A stretch of DNA of 6,378 bases from an uncultured Erysipelotrichaceae bacterium (GCA_900550005.1 URQL01000101.1:1-6378); one strand, 5' to 3'; shown: positions 1 through 6,238, numbered from the stretch's first letter. The notes: a model not told the origin generated them from the letters alone. Translations and numbers: made by a program.

Positions 1-2
1 TT

Positions 3-83
3 GCAAGTAGTATCTGTTTCGGCAGTATGAAAGCATACTCGATGAAGTAGGAATGAAACATAAAAGTTTATAACTTTTTATAA
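3..83 (+). pseudogene. possible decayed 3' tail of an IS605-type tnpB gene
   Basis: Reading from base 3 gives ASSICFGSMKAYSMK, then TAG (48-50), E, TGA (54-56), NIKVYNFL and TAA (81-83). The GSMKAYSMK(Q)E(x)N style of ending resembles the variable C-terminal tails of some Firmicutes IS200/IS605 TnpB proteins, as I remember them. Within it lies a perfect 6-bp hairpin, AGTATG/CATACT (24-29 and 34-39) with loop AAAG, and such small hairpins are common at the right ends of these elements. No catalytic domain lies in the window, so the identification is weak. It could equally be plain intergenic sequence upstream of the kinase gene. Confidence 0.25.
62..78 (+). other. AT-rich hairpin AAAAGTT/AACTTTT before the kinase gene
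   Basis: The arms AAAAGTT (62-68) and AACTTTT (72-78) pair over a 3-nt TAT loop and run into further T-rich sequence. It could be a weak terminator of whatever lies upstream or simply AT-rich leader. The stem has one G-C pair only, so a strong terminator is unlikely. TATAAC (69-74) and TATAAG (79-84) here look like -10 boxes, but I find no matching -35 at good spacing. Confidence 0.25.
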
Positions 84-107
84 GTTTTTAGTAACGGTGC
101 AAAACTG

Positions 108-995
108 ATGTACTTAGTTCTTGATATTGGTGGAACAGAGATCAAGTATGCTTATATGGATGATCAAGGACAAATCAAAAGTAAAGATAAATTTACAACC
201 ACATCTTTAACAAGCTTAGATTTATTTTTAGATAAAATCAAATCTTTATATAGTCAATCGACAGACACAATTGAAGGAATTGCAATGGCTTTTCCTGGAG
301 TTGTTGATGCAAATTTAGGTAGAGTTGAAGTGGTTACGGCTTATCCTTATTTAAATCAAACCGATTTATCATCACTTATTTCTAAAGAATGTGATCATGT
401 GCCAGTGAGTCTTGAAAATGATGGCAAATGTGCAGGACTTTGTGAAGTGTGGCAAGGAAATGCAAAAGGATGTCAAGATGCCATTGTGATCGTGATTGGA
501 ACAGGGATTGGTAGTGCTATTATTAAAGAAGGTAAGATCCATCATGGAAAACACCGTTTTGCTGGTGAAATTTCAACCATGATCGTTGATTACGATAAGG
601 ATGAAAAGAAACTCATCACTTGGTCCGATCTTTGTTCAACAAAAGCTCTATGTCAAAAAGCTGCAAGAGCATTACAAATCGATCAAATCAATGGTTTTGA
701 ATTATTTGATTTGATCCATCAAGGAAATAAAACAGCTAAAGATGTTTTAGAACAATTTAGCTATGATATCGCTGTACAACTTTATAACTTGTGCTATGTT
801 TATGATCCAGAAGTGATTTGTATAGGTGGGGGTATTAGTCAACAACCTCTATTAATGACAATGATTCAAAAAGCACTTGATCAAATTGATCAACAAAACA
901 AACAATTGATCAAACCAAATGTGAAGCCATGTAAGTTTTACAATGATGCTAATTTATTAGGGGCGCTTTATTATTTTAAACAACATTATAAATAG
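108..995 (+). CDS. ROK-family sugar kinase-like protein
   Basis: This 295-residue protein is a cytoplasmic ROK (repressor/ORF/kinase) family member, probably an ATP-dependent sugar kinase. No N-terminal helix-turn-helix is present, so it is of the kinase rather than the repressor type. The first phosphate motif DIGGT is at residues 6-10, the substrate/catalytic END at 103-105 (D105 the expected base), the second phosphate loop GTGIG at 131-135, the ROK signature-like HHGKHRFAGE at 145-154 and the adenosine-motif-like DPEVICIGGGIS at 233-244. The usual zinc motif (CGCGxxGCxE) is absent and the His normally following the AGE(x)G segment is replaced (AGEISTM). That resembles the zinc-free ROK branch that includes beta-glucoside kinase BglK, so the substrate is uncertain. 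The ATG is preceded only by a weak SD, GGTG at 96-99. The gene ends in TAG, 15 bp before the MetY-like gene, and likely leads that operon. Confidence 0.88.
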   Translation: MYLVLDIGGTEIKYAYMDDQGQIKSKDKFTTTSLTSLDLFLDKIKSLYSQSTDTIEGIAMAFPGVVDANLGRVEVVTAYPYLNQTDLSSLISKECDHVPVSLENDGKCAGLCEVWQGNAKGCQDAIVIVIGTGIGSAIIKEGKIHHGKHRFAGEISTMIVDYDKDEKKLITWSDLCSTKALCQKAARALQIDQINGFELFDLIHQGNKTAKDVLEQFSYDIAVQLYNLCYVYDPEVICIGGGISQQPLLMTMIQKALDQIDQQNKQLIKPNVKPCKFYNDANLLGALYYFKQHYK

Positions 996-1001
996 AAAGG
1001 A
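996..1001 (+). promoter_or_regulatory. ribosome binding site of the MetY-like gene
   Basis: AAAGGA begins at the base after the kinase stop codon and lies 9 nt before the ATG at 1011. The site and the 15-bp gap support translation of the second gene from a shared transcript and fix its start. Confidence 0.8.
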
Positions 1002-1010
1002 TACAATAAT

Positions 1011-2285
1011 ATGGAAAAATATAAATTTGAAACATTACAAATTCATGCGGGTCAACATATTGATCCAGCTACAAATGCAACAGGATTACCTTTATATTTA
1101 TCTAATGCATTTACTTTTGAAGACGCAGATCAAGCTGCACGTATTTTTGCTTTAGAAGAAGGGGGTTATTTCTATTCAAGATTATCTAATCCAACTGTTA
1201 ATGCTTTACAAGAAAGAATGGCTGCTTTAGATGGTGGTGTTGGAGCTGTGGCTTATGCTTCAGGTACTGCTGCGGTAATGGGAACCATTATGACCATTAT
1301 GGAAAGTGGAGATGAAATCTTAGCTGCCAATAACTTATATGGAGGAACAATCGGTTCTTTATCAGGAACGATGGCTGGAATGGGATTCGTAGCTCATTTC
1401 TTTGATCCTAAAAAATTAGATGAAATGGAAGCAATGATTACGGATAAAACAAAAATGATTTTTGTTGAATCGGTAGGAAATCCTAATGCAGATATCATTG
1501 ACTTTGATGAAGTAAGTCGTATCGCTAAAAAATATGGCATTGTTTTTGTGGTAGATAATACGACACCAACACCTTATTTATTTAGACCAATTGAACATGG
1601 TGCCGATATTGTTGTCTATTCAACAACAAAATATTTAGCAGGACATGGAAATGTGATGGGTGGTGTTGTTGTGGATAGTGGTAAATTTGATTGGCACAAT
1701 CCTCGTTATCCATTATTTACTTCACCTGATAAAGCTTATCATGATATCGTTTATGCAGATTTAGGCAAGCAAGCTTTATGTACTAAGATGGTCGCAAAAA
1801 CATTGAGAGATCTAGGTGCTTGTATGTCACCATTTAACGCTTATATGACCATGTTAGGATTAGAAACATTATCTTTAAGAATGAAACAACACGTTAAAAA
1901 TTCAAGGGAAGTCGCACGTTTCTTATCAGAATGTGAAGATGTTGCTTGGGTAAGTTATCCTGAACTTCCTAGTCATCCAGATTATGAATTAGCAAAAAAA
2001 TATTTCCCTAATGGCTGTGGTGGACTTTATACATTTGGTGTAAAAGGTGGAATCGATGGAGGAAAAACGGTTATCAATAATATTAAATTAATCATTCACG
2101 TTACAAACTTTGCAGATTCAAGAACATTATTAACTCATCCAGCAAGTACAACTCATGCTCAAATGAGTGAAGAAGAACGTTTAGCTGCTAGTGTTAAACA
2201 AGAAACATTACGTATTTCTATTGGTTTAGAAGATGCAAGTGATATTATTAATGATTTAAAACAAGCATTTGCTTGTATTAAGTAA
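1011..2285 (+). CDS. metY: O-acetylhomoserine sulfhydrylase (MetY-like, Cys/Met metabolism PLP enzyme)
   Basis: This 424-residue cytoplasmic enzyme belongs to the Cys/Met-metabolism PLP family (fold type I) and matches the usual length of O-acetylhomoserine sulfhydrylases (about 425-430). These make homocysteine from O-acetylhomoserine and sulfide, bypassing cystathionine. The N-terminal FETLQIHAGQ is typical, YFYSRLSNPT (53-62) carries the Tyr/Arg that bind the PLP phosphate of the partner subunit, SGTAA is at 84-88, VVDN at 180-183 holds the Asp that contacts the pyridine nitrogen, and YSTTKYLAGHG supplies the Schiff-base lysine K207. The C-terminal SRTLLTHPASTTH block is the family substrate-carboxylate region. 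All key residues are intact. The start is supported by AAAGGA 9 nt upstream. A related gamma-lyase or cystathionine gamma-synthase activity cannot be excluded from sequence alone, but length and the C-terminal block favour MetY. A Mrp-type gene follows after 10 bp. Confidence 0.9.
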   Translation: MEKYKFETLQIHAGQHIDPATNATGLPLYLSNAFTFEDADQAARIFALEEGGYFYSRLSNPTVNALQERMAALDGGVGAVAYASGTAAVMGTIMTIMESGDEILAANNLYGGTIGSLSGTMAGMGFVAHFFDPKKLDEMEAMITDKTKMIFVESVGNPNADIIDFDEVSRIAKKYGIVFVVDNTTPTPYLFRPIEHGADIVVYSTTKYLAGHGNVMGGVVVDSGKFDWHNPRYPLFTSPDKAYHDIVYADLGKQALCTKMVAKTLRDLGACMSPFNAYMTMLGLETLSLRMKQHVKNSREVARFLSECEDVAWVSYPELPSHPDYELAKKYFPNGCGGLYTFGVKGGIDGGKTVINNIKLIIHVTNFADSRTLLTHPASTTHAQMSEEERLAASVKQETLRISIGLEDASDIINDLKQAFACIK

Positions 2286-2289
2286 GGTG
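2284..2289 (+). promoter_or_regulatory. ribosome binding site deciding the Mrp start
   Basis: AAGGTG overlaps the last bases of the MetY-like stop codon and sits 6 nt before the ATG at 2296. An alternative in-frame start at 2269 would overlap the upstream gene, lacks an SD and would add nine non-conserved residues, so 2296 is preferred. The overlap of SD and stop suggests translational coupling. Confidence 0.75.
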
Positions 2290-2295
2290 AATAAA

Positions 2296-3111
2296 ATGAG
2301 TGAAAATTGTAATCATCAATGCGGTAGCTGTGAACAAACATGTGATAAAAAAGATTTCTTAGTTCCAGCTAATGCCAATTCTAAAATCAAAAAAGTCATT
2401 GGAATCGTAAGTGGTAAAGGTGGAGTAGGAAAATCTTCTGTTACCAGTTTACTTTCTGTATTAAAAGCAAGACAAGGGTATAAAGTGGCTTTATTAGATG
2501 GCGATATTACAGGACCTTCTTTACCTTATATGTTTGGTTTAGAAAATGCGACACTTTATTCAAAAGATGGAAAGGAAATCATTCCCGCAACGACTTCTTT
2601 AAATATGAAGTTAATGTCAACGAATTTCTTGCTTAAAAGTAGTGAAGATCCAGTCATTTGGCGAGGACCTGTTTTAGCTGGAATGATCAAACAATTCTGG
2701 CAAGATGTTTATTGGGGAGATATTGATTATATGTTTGTTGATATGCCTCCGGGAACAGGAGATGTCCCTTTAACGATTTTCCAATCTTTACCTATTGATG
2801 GAATTGTGATTGTGACTTCTCCTCAAGAATTAGTAGGCATGATCGTACAAAAAGCAGTCAATATGGCTAAACAAATGAATATTCCAATCCTTGGTTTAGT
2901 AGAAAATATGAGCTACTTAGAATGTCCAGATTGTCATAAACGTATTGAAGTTTTTGGAGAAAGTCATGTAGATGAAGTTGCTAAAAAAATCGGGGTACCC
3001 GTTTTAGCAAAATGTCCAATTGATAAAACATTAGCTAAAGCTTGTGATGAAGGAATGATTGAATCTTATTATGCTCCTTGGCTCGATGAATTTGAACAAA
3101 ACATTAAATAA
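2296..3111 (+). CDS. Mrp/Nbp35-family P-loop ATPase, Fe-S cluster carrier
   Basis: This 271-residue cytoplasmic protein is a Mrp/ApbC/Nbp35-type (ParA/MinD superfamily) ATPase; the family carries or assembles Fe-S clusters for transfer to apo-proteins. The deviant Walker A GKGGVGKS is at residues 40-47 with its signature lysine (K41), DGDITGPS (switch I region) at 68-75, and the Walker B-type DMPPGTGD at 149-156. The C-terminal CPDC (C210, C213) is the conserved cluster-bridging motif of the dimer. The N-terminus adds four closely spaced cysteines (C5, C9, C12, C16; C-x3-C-x2-C-x3-C), recalling the extra N-terminal cluster of Nbp35-type rather than short Mrp proteins, though with different spacing. 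It is the last gene of the likely three-gene unit and ends just before a strong terminator. Placement after MetY suggests a role in sulfur or Fe-S metabolism, which is inference. Confidence 0.92.
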   Translation: MSENCNHQCGSCEQTCDKKDFLVPANANSKIKKVIGIVSGKGGVGKSSVTSLLSVLKARQGYKVALLDGDITGPSLPYMFGLENATLYSKDGKEIIPATTSLNMKLMSTNFLLKSSEDPVIWRGPVLAGMIKQFWQDVYWGDIDYMFVDMPPGTGDVPLTIFQSLPIDGIVIVTSPQELVGMIVQKAVNMAKQMNIPILGLVENMSYLECPDCHKRIEVFGESHVDEVAKKIGVPVLAKCPIDKTLAKACDEGMIESYYAPWLDEFEQNIK

Positions 3112-3116
3112 TTTTA

Positions 3117-3155
3117 AAAAAACTTTCTGACAGTTCAACTGTTTGAAAGTTTTTT
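3117..3155 (+). terminator. intrinsic terminator after the kinase-metY-mrp unit
   Basis: The outer arms AAAAAACTTTC (3117-3127) and GAAAGTTTTTT (3145-3155) pair perfectly over 11 bp. The inner arms ACAGT (3130-3134) and ACTGT (3138-3142) continue the stem around a TCA loop, with one T/T mismatch and a G-U pair between them. The oligo-T arm serves as the U-tract, and the oligo-A arm would let it work in both directions. Confidence 0.88.
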
Positions 3156-3175
3156 ATTCTCTTATTAACATAGGC

Positions 3176-3209
3176 GTTACTCACGGGTGTAACCTTTTCT
3201 TAGAAAGGA
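3176..3209 (+). repeat. two small inverted repeats in the gap before the hydrolase pseudogene
   Basis: GTTAC (3176-3180) and GTAAC (3189-3193) form an inverted repeat around TCACGGGT, with CAC/GTG nested inside. Immediately after, CCTTT (3194-3198) and AAAGG (3205-3209) form a second one around TCTTAG. The stretch is more G/C-rich than its surroundings. The AGAAAGGA in the second repeat looks like an SD but lies over 20 nt before the next ATG (3231). It could be an operator, a structured 5' leader or a scar; I cannot assign it. Confidence 0.4.
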
Positions 3210-3230
3210 TGGTGGGTGTTTTATTTTTAA

Positions 3231-3900
3231 ATGAAAAAAGTATGATTATTTATTGGTCTTATTGTTTTGATCCTGATTATTCAAGTGATGTCATTTAGTA
3301 AACTAAAACTGTTCAGATAAATAATGGTACAGTAAGCTTGCAAGAAAATGTCACTGTTGGAACAGAAAACTATCGAAGATTTATTTTAGATAATGTTTTA
3401 TATTCTTGAAGAATAGGATGGGTCTTTACCTTATGCACTTTACTTTACCAGGGTATCAAGGATTGCATTTTCAAGGTGTGGGGCAAAATGCTAAAACTGA
3501 AGAGTTTGGTTTCAAAGCACAAAAATACAATGCTAAGATGATTATTGTTGCTTTTCAATTAAACGATTGGGGTGAAACTTCAGCAAATCAAACTATTGAA
3601 CTTGTTGAATATTTTTTAAATCATTATAACATTGATAAAAATAAAGTTTATGGTGAAGGTTACTTTAGTGGCGGTGAAACAATGTCTTTGGTAATGAGCA
3701 AAAGAGCAAATTTATTTACGGTTTATTTACATGCAAGTACATCATGGAATGATGATTATCAAAGTGTTGTGCAAAATAAAGTGCCTTTTTATCTTGTAGT
3801 AGGAATAAATAATGAATATTATGGATCAGATCCAGTAAGAAAAACTTATAAAAAATTGTCTCAATTCTATAAAGACGAAGGATTAAGTGACCACTCATGA
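3231..3900 (+). pseudogene. secreted or anchored alpha/beta hydrolase, decayed and 3'-truncated
   Basis: Fragments of one hydrolase gene lie in several frames. From ATG 3231 comes a signal/anchor-like start, MKKV, in-frame TGA (3243-3245), then LFIGLIVLILIIQ. The frame then shifts and, from about 3308, reads TVQINNGTVSLQENV through RRFILDNVLYS to TGA 3407. Dropping T3407 gives EE, TAG (3414-3416), DGSLPYALY, and one further base shift near 3444 leads into LPGYQGL and the long remaining frame to 3900. That last part holds FQGVGQNAKTEEF (oxyanion-loop-like) and GEGYFSGGETMS, which resembles the nucleophile elbow of PHB-depolymerase/esterase-like hydrolases. However, it has Tyr-Phe before the Ser-Gly-Gly rather than a clean G-x-S-x-G. 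The C-terminal part with the catalytic His is missing, replaced by alcohol dehydrogenase sequence from about 3887. Several independent lesions make this a clear pseudogene; the exact substrate class is unknown. Confidence 0.8.
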
Positions 3901-4591
3901 AGATAAACAATGGGAAGGGGGTATGTTAGGCTTAGTTGCGTCTTTTGCATTTTTAGATCCCTACTATACAAAAACGTTACCAATGACACAAGTGATTTCT
4001 GGAGCATTTGATACATTAAGCCACTGCTATGAAACTTATCTAGGTAGTCCAAGAGTACCGAATTTATCAGATCAAATCGATGAATCCGTAATGCGTGTTG
4101 TGATTAAAAATATGCGTAAATTAAAAGTGAATGAACAAGATTTTGAAGCAAGAAGTGAATTGATGTGGGCATCTTCGATGGATGAAAATGGTATTTTAAA
4201 AATAGGTAAAGTCACAGATTTTCAAGCGCACCAAATTGAACATCGATTAGGTGCTTATACGGATTGTAACCATGATCAAGGGTTAGCCGTTATTCATCCA
4301 GTACTTTATCGTTATATGGTTAAAGAAGGATGAGATCAATTTGCACGTCTTGCTAAAGAAGTATGGAAAGTGGATGATACCAATAAAACAAAAGAAGAAG
4401 TGGCTTTAGAAGGTATTGAAGCTTTAGCTAATTTTATTAAAGAAATGGGACTTCCAACATCACTTACTCAAATGAATATTGCAGATGAAACTATTCTTAG
4501 AGCAGTTGCTGATACAGGTAATATTTCTAAAGGTTGTGCAAAACAATTTGAACGTGATGAAATATTTGAAATCTTAAAAGAATGTTTATAA
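3887..4591 (+). pseudogene. iron-containing alcohol dehydrogenase (BdhA/YqhD-like), 5'-truncated with internal TGA
   Basis: One frame of 234 codons plus stop, broken by a TGA at 4331-4333, encodes the C-terminal two-thirds of a group III (Fe-dependent) alcohol dehydrogenase. Whole proteins of this type have about 380-390 residues, so roughly 150 N-terminal residues forming the NAD(P)-binding domain are gone. Homology begins at about THEDKQW, right at the join with the hydrolase. Counting from GTG 3887, FDTLSH gives D42 and H46, and HQIEH with DCNH gives H115 and H129; these match the four metal ligands of FucO (D196, H200, H263, H277). After the TGA the reading resumes as DQFARLAKEVW without a frame change and ends at TAA 4589-4591. 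A GTG preceded by GAAGGA (3877-3882) could start a fragment, but TAA at 3884-3886 precludes in-frame read-in from upstream. Without the cofactor domain, dehydrogenase activity is very unlikely. Confidence 0.85.
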
Positions 4592-4626
4592 AAAAATCCT
4601 GTAAGCATAACTTACAGGACTTTTTT
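4591..4626. terminator. bidirectional terminator between convergent genes
   Basis: TCCTGTAAG (4597-4605) pairs perfectly with CTTACAGGA (4611-4619) around the loop CATAA. It is flanked by six A (4591-4596) on the left and six T (4621-4626) on the right. It can therefore end plus-strand transcripts of the dehydrogenase remnant and minus-strand transcripts of the membrane protein gene, whose TAA stop (4627-4625) overlaps the T-tract. Confidence 0.9.
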
Positions 4627-6217
4627 AATTCCATGGATCATTTTTATTGATAAAGTAATGAATGATTTGATAAATACAAATAATTATAAAACAAATAAGG
4701 ATCATAATACAAAAGACAATAAATGAAGTACTTACTTGTTTTAATAGAGTTAAAGGTAAATAAGGAACAAGGAATTGATAAATGTAAATGCAAATGCGTA
4801 CATAACCCATAAAGATCATATCAAAGACGGTTTTTAAAAACCAATAAGGTTTAACTACGTCATAAAGGCAAAGATAAATGAGTGCACCTACAGCAATGAC
4901 GATCATTGATACCAAAAAATTAAGAATGGCACTTAAAAGAACTTCTAAAAAGAACAACGATTTTTTTTCTTTTTGGGGTTCAATTGGTTCTTCTAAATCG
5001 ATATTCGTTTCATATTTGGGTTTTGAATCTTCAATAGCATCAAAGATTTCACTGATTTGCTTATCACTTTGAATAGTGACAGGTTCATCTATTTTTTCTA
5101 ATTCTTTTGTTTGTTCTAAATGATCAAGGGTAAACTCTGAAGTGGTATCAAATAGGATTGGTTCTTCATTTTCATTTGTTTTTTCTAAGGTAGGTTCTAC
5201 TGTAATTTCTTCTTGAACGGGTTCTTCTTGCTTTTCTTCAATGATTTCAGGAATTTCTTCTTCAATAATAGGTTCTTCTTGGTTCTCTTTTGTTAATTCT
5301 TGAAATGTTGGGAATTCTTCTTGCGGTTCTTGTTTTTCTAACTCTTCAAAGTGCTGATCAACATTTTTGAAAATATTTTGAAAAGCCTGAGTTTTATCAC
5401 TGCTTAAAGAATCGTTTGATAAAAAGATTTCATCAACAATAGGTAAGATTTCAGGATTATTTTCATATTTCATTTTTAAATAAGAATAACGATTATGACG
5501 TTGTGTTTCGTTCATGTTTTCATCATAACCAAGAAATTCTTTATACATATCTGTAGATGTATATTTACCAAATAAAGCATATTGTAAAACATCAAATAAT
5601 GTGTTCATTGATGAAACTGAAAGTTTTGGATCAAAGTATGAATTTTTATTATCAGGAACAAATAAAGAACTAATTGTGGAGTATTCTACACAACTAAGTA
5701 AAGAAGTAAGTGAAGTAATGAGTAAAGTATCTTGTAAATCAATATGATAAAAATCACTTAGAGCATGGAATAGCTTAATACTTGGTTCTTTAGCACATGT
5801 TTCAGATAGACTGATCACTTGATCAACATCTTCTAATATATGACGATAGGCTAAAAGTTGTTTTGCTTTAAGTTGATCATGTGTTGTAAGTAAGATTACT
5901 TTGATTCCTTTGCTTTTAATATAATTAAGCAAAGCGTCAGCACTTTCTTTTAATGTAATATTATGCAAATTCTTAGTATTATATAAAGCATGTTCAATAC
6001 GTTCGTTAATTGAATTTTTAATGCTATCTTCCATAAAACTATACATAGAATCAATTGTACCTAAATGGCGTGTGTATTCTTGATAGGTAATGATGCTATA
6101 AGTTTTAGGATAAAGTAATTGTAAGAAATCATAACGTAATTGGTTTAAATTAAAGACTAAATCGTCTAAGGTCATGATAACCATCTTATATTGATCAAAA
6201 GCTTTTAATGTATTCAT
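4625..6217 (-). CDS. HAD-like (probably inactive) N-domain with acidic linker and C-terminal membrane domain
   Basis: I do not recognise this 530-residue protein as a named family. Residues 1-190 read like a HAD-superfamily (beta-phosphoglucomutase-like) domain. YKMVIMTLDDLVFN (10-23) matches the motif I strand but has T16 where the nucleophile Asp should be, with D18 kept. KVILLTTHD (106-114) fits motif II, AKEP (K143) motif III, and DTLLITSLTS (163-172) sits at motif IV, where a GD(S) acidic pair is expected but TS is found. A helical part (205-290) follows, then a Glu/Pro-rich linker (about 295-418, many EEP/EEI runs) without clear fold. Basic KEKK (416-419) precedes strongly hydrophobic segments at about 421-452, 458-488 and 494-523, suggesting a cytosolic N-terminus and a multi-pass membrane anchor. 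ATG 6217 is preceded by TGAGGTGA (6229-6222), which supports the start. It is monocistronic here, convergent with the pseudogenes and divergent from the tRNA gene. A regulatory or scaffold role is only a guess. Confidence 0.85.
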   Translation of the reverse strand: MNTLKAFDQYKMVIMTLDDLVFNLNQLRYDFLQLLYPKTYSIITYQEYTRHLGTIDSMYSFMEDSIKNSINERIEHALYNTKNLHNITLKESADALLNYIKSKGIKVILLTTHDQLKAKQLLAYRHILEDVDQVISLSETCAKEPSIKLFHALSDFYHIDLQDTLLITSLTSLLSCVEYSTISSLFVPDNKNSYFDPKLSVSSMNTLFDVLQYALFGKYTSTDMYKEFLGYDENMNETQRHNRYSYLKMKYENNPEILPIVDEIFLSNDSLSSDKTQAFQNIFKNVDQHFEELEKQEPQEEFPTFQELTKENQEEPIIEEEIPEIIEEKQEEPVQEEITVEPTLEKTNENEEPILFDTTSEFTLDHLEQTKELEKIDEPVTIQSDKQISEIFDAIEDSKPKYETNIDLEEPIEPQKEKKSLFFLEVLLSAILNFLVSMIVIAVGALIYLCLYDVVKPYWFLKTVFDMIFMGYVRICIYIYQFLVPYLPLTLLKQVSTSFIVFCIMILICFIIICIYQIIHYFINKNDPWN

Positions 6218-6221
6218 AGTT

Positions 6222-6229
6222 TCACCTCA
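6222..6229 (-). promoter_or_regulatory. ribosome binding site of the HAD-like membrane protein
   Basis: On the minus strand TGAGGTGA lies 4 nt before the ATG (6217-6215). It is the closest match to the anti-SD consensus in the window, which suggests efficient translation and settles the start. Confidence 0.8.
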
Positions 6230-6238
6230 GTTATCTTT

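Noticed and set aside
372..554. Minus-strand open frame inside the kinase gene
   Set aside because: It is antisense to conserved ROK motifs, has no family resemblance and no supporting SD.
2269..2295. Earlier in-frame start for the Mrp protein overlapping the MetY-like gene
   Set aside because: No SD precedes it and it overlaps conserved coding sequence; ATG 2296 has AAGGTG at good spacing.
3189..3218. Resemblance of TTAGAAAGGATGGTG to the SD/anti-SD region at the 16S rRNA 3' end (reverse complement)
   Set aside because: The match is about a dozen bases with an insertion, and no other rRNA sequence flanks it.
3716..4052. Minus-strand open frames across the hydrolase/dehydrogenase join
   Set aside because: They are shadows of recognisable plus-strand coding remnants.
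4878..5072. Plus-strand open frame inside the minus-strand membrane protein gene
   Set aside because: It mirrors the linker and first membrane segment of the real gene; no sign of independent coding.
5060..5340. Repetitive GGTTCTTCTT-like DNA taken as a tandem repeat
   Set aside because: It is the reverse complement of codons for the Glu/Pro-rich linker; unit length and spacing are irregular, so it is low-complexity coding sequence, not a true tandem array or CRISPR.
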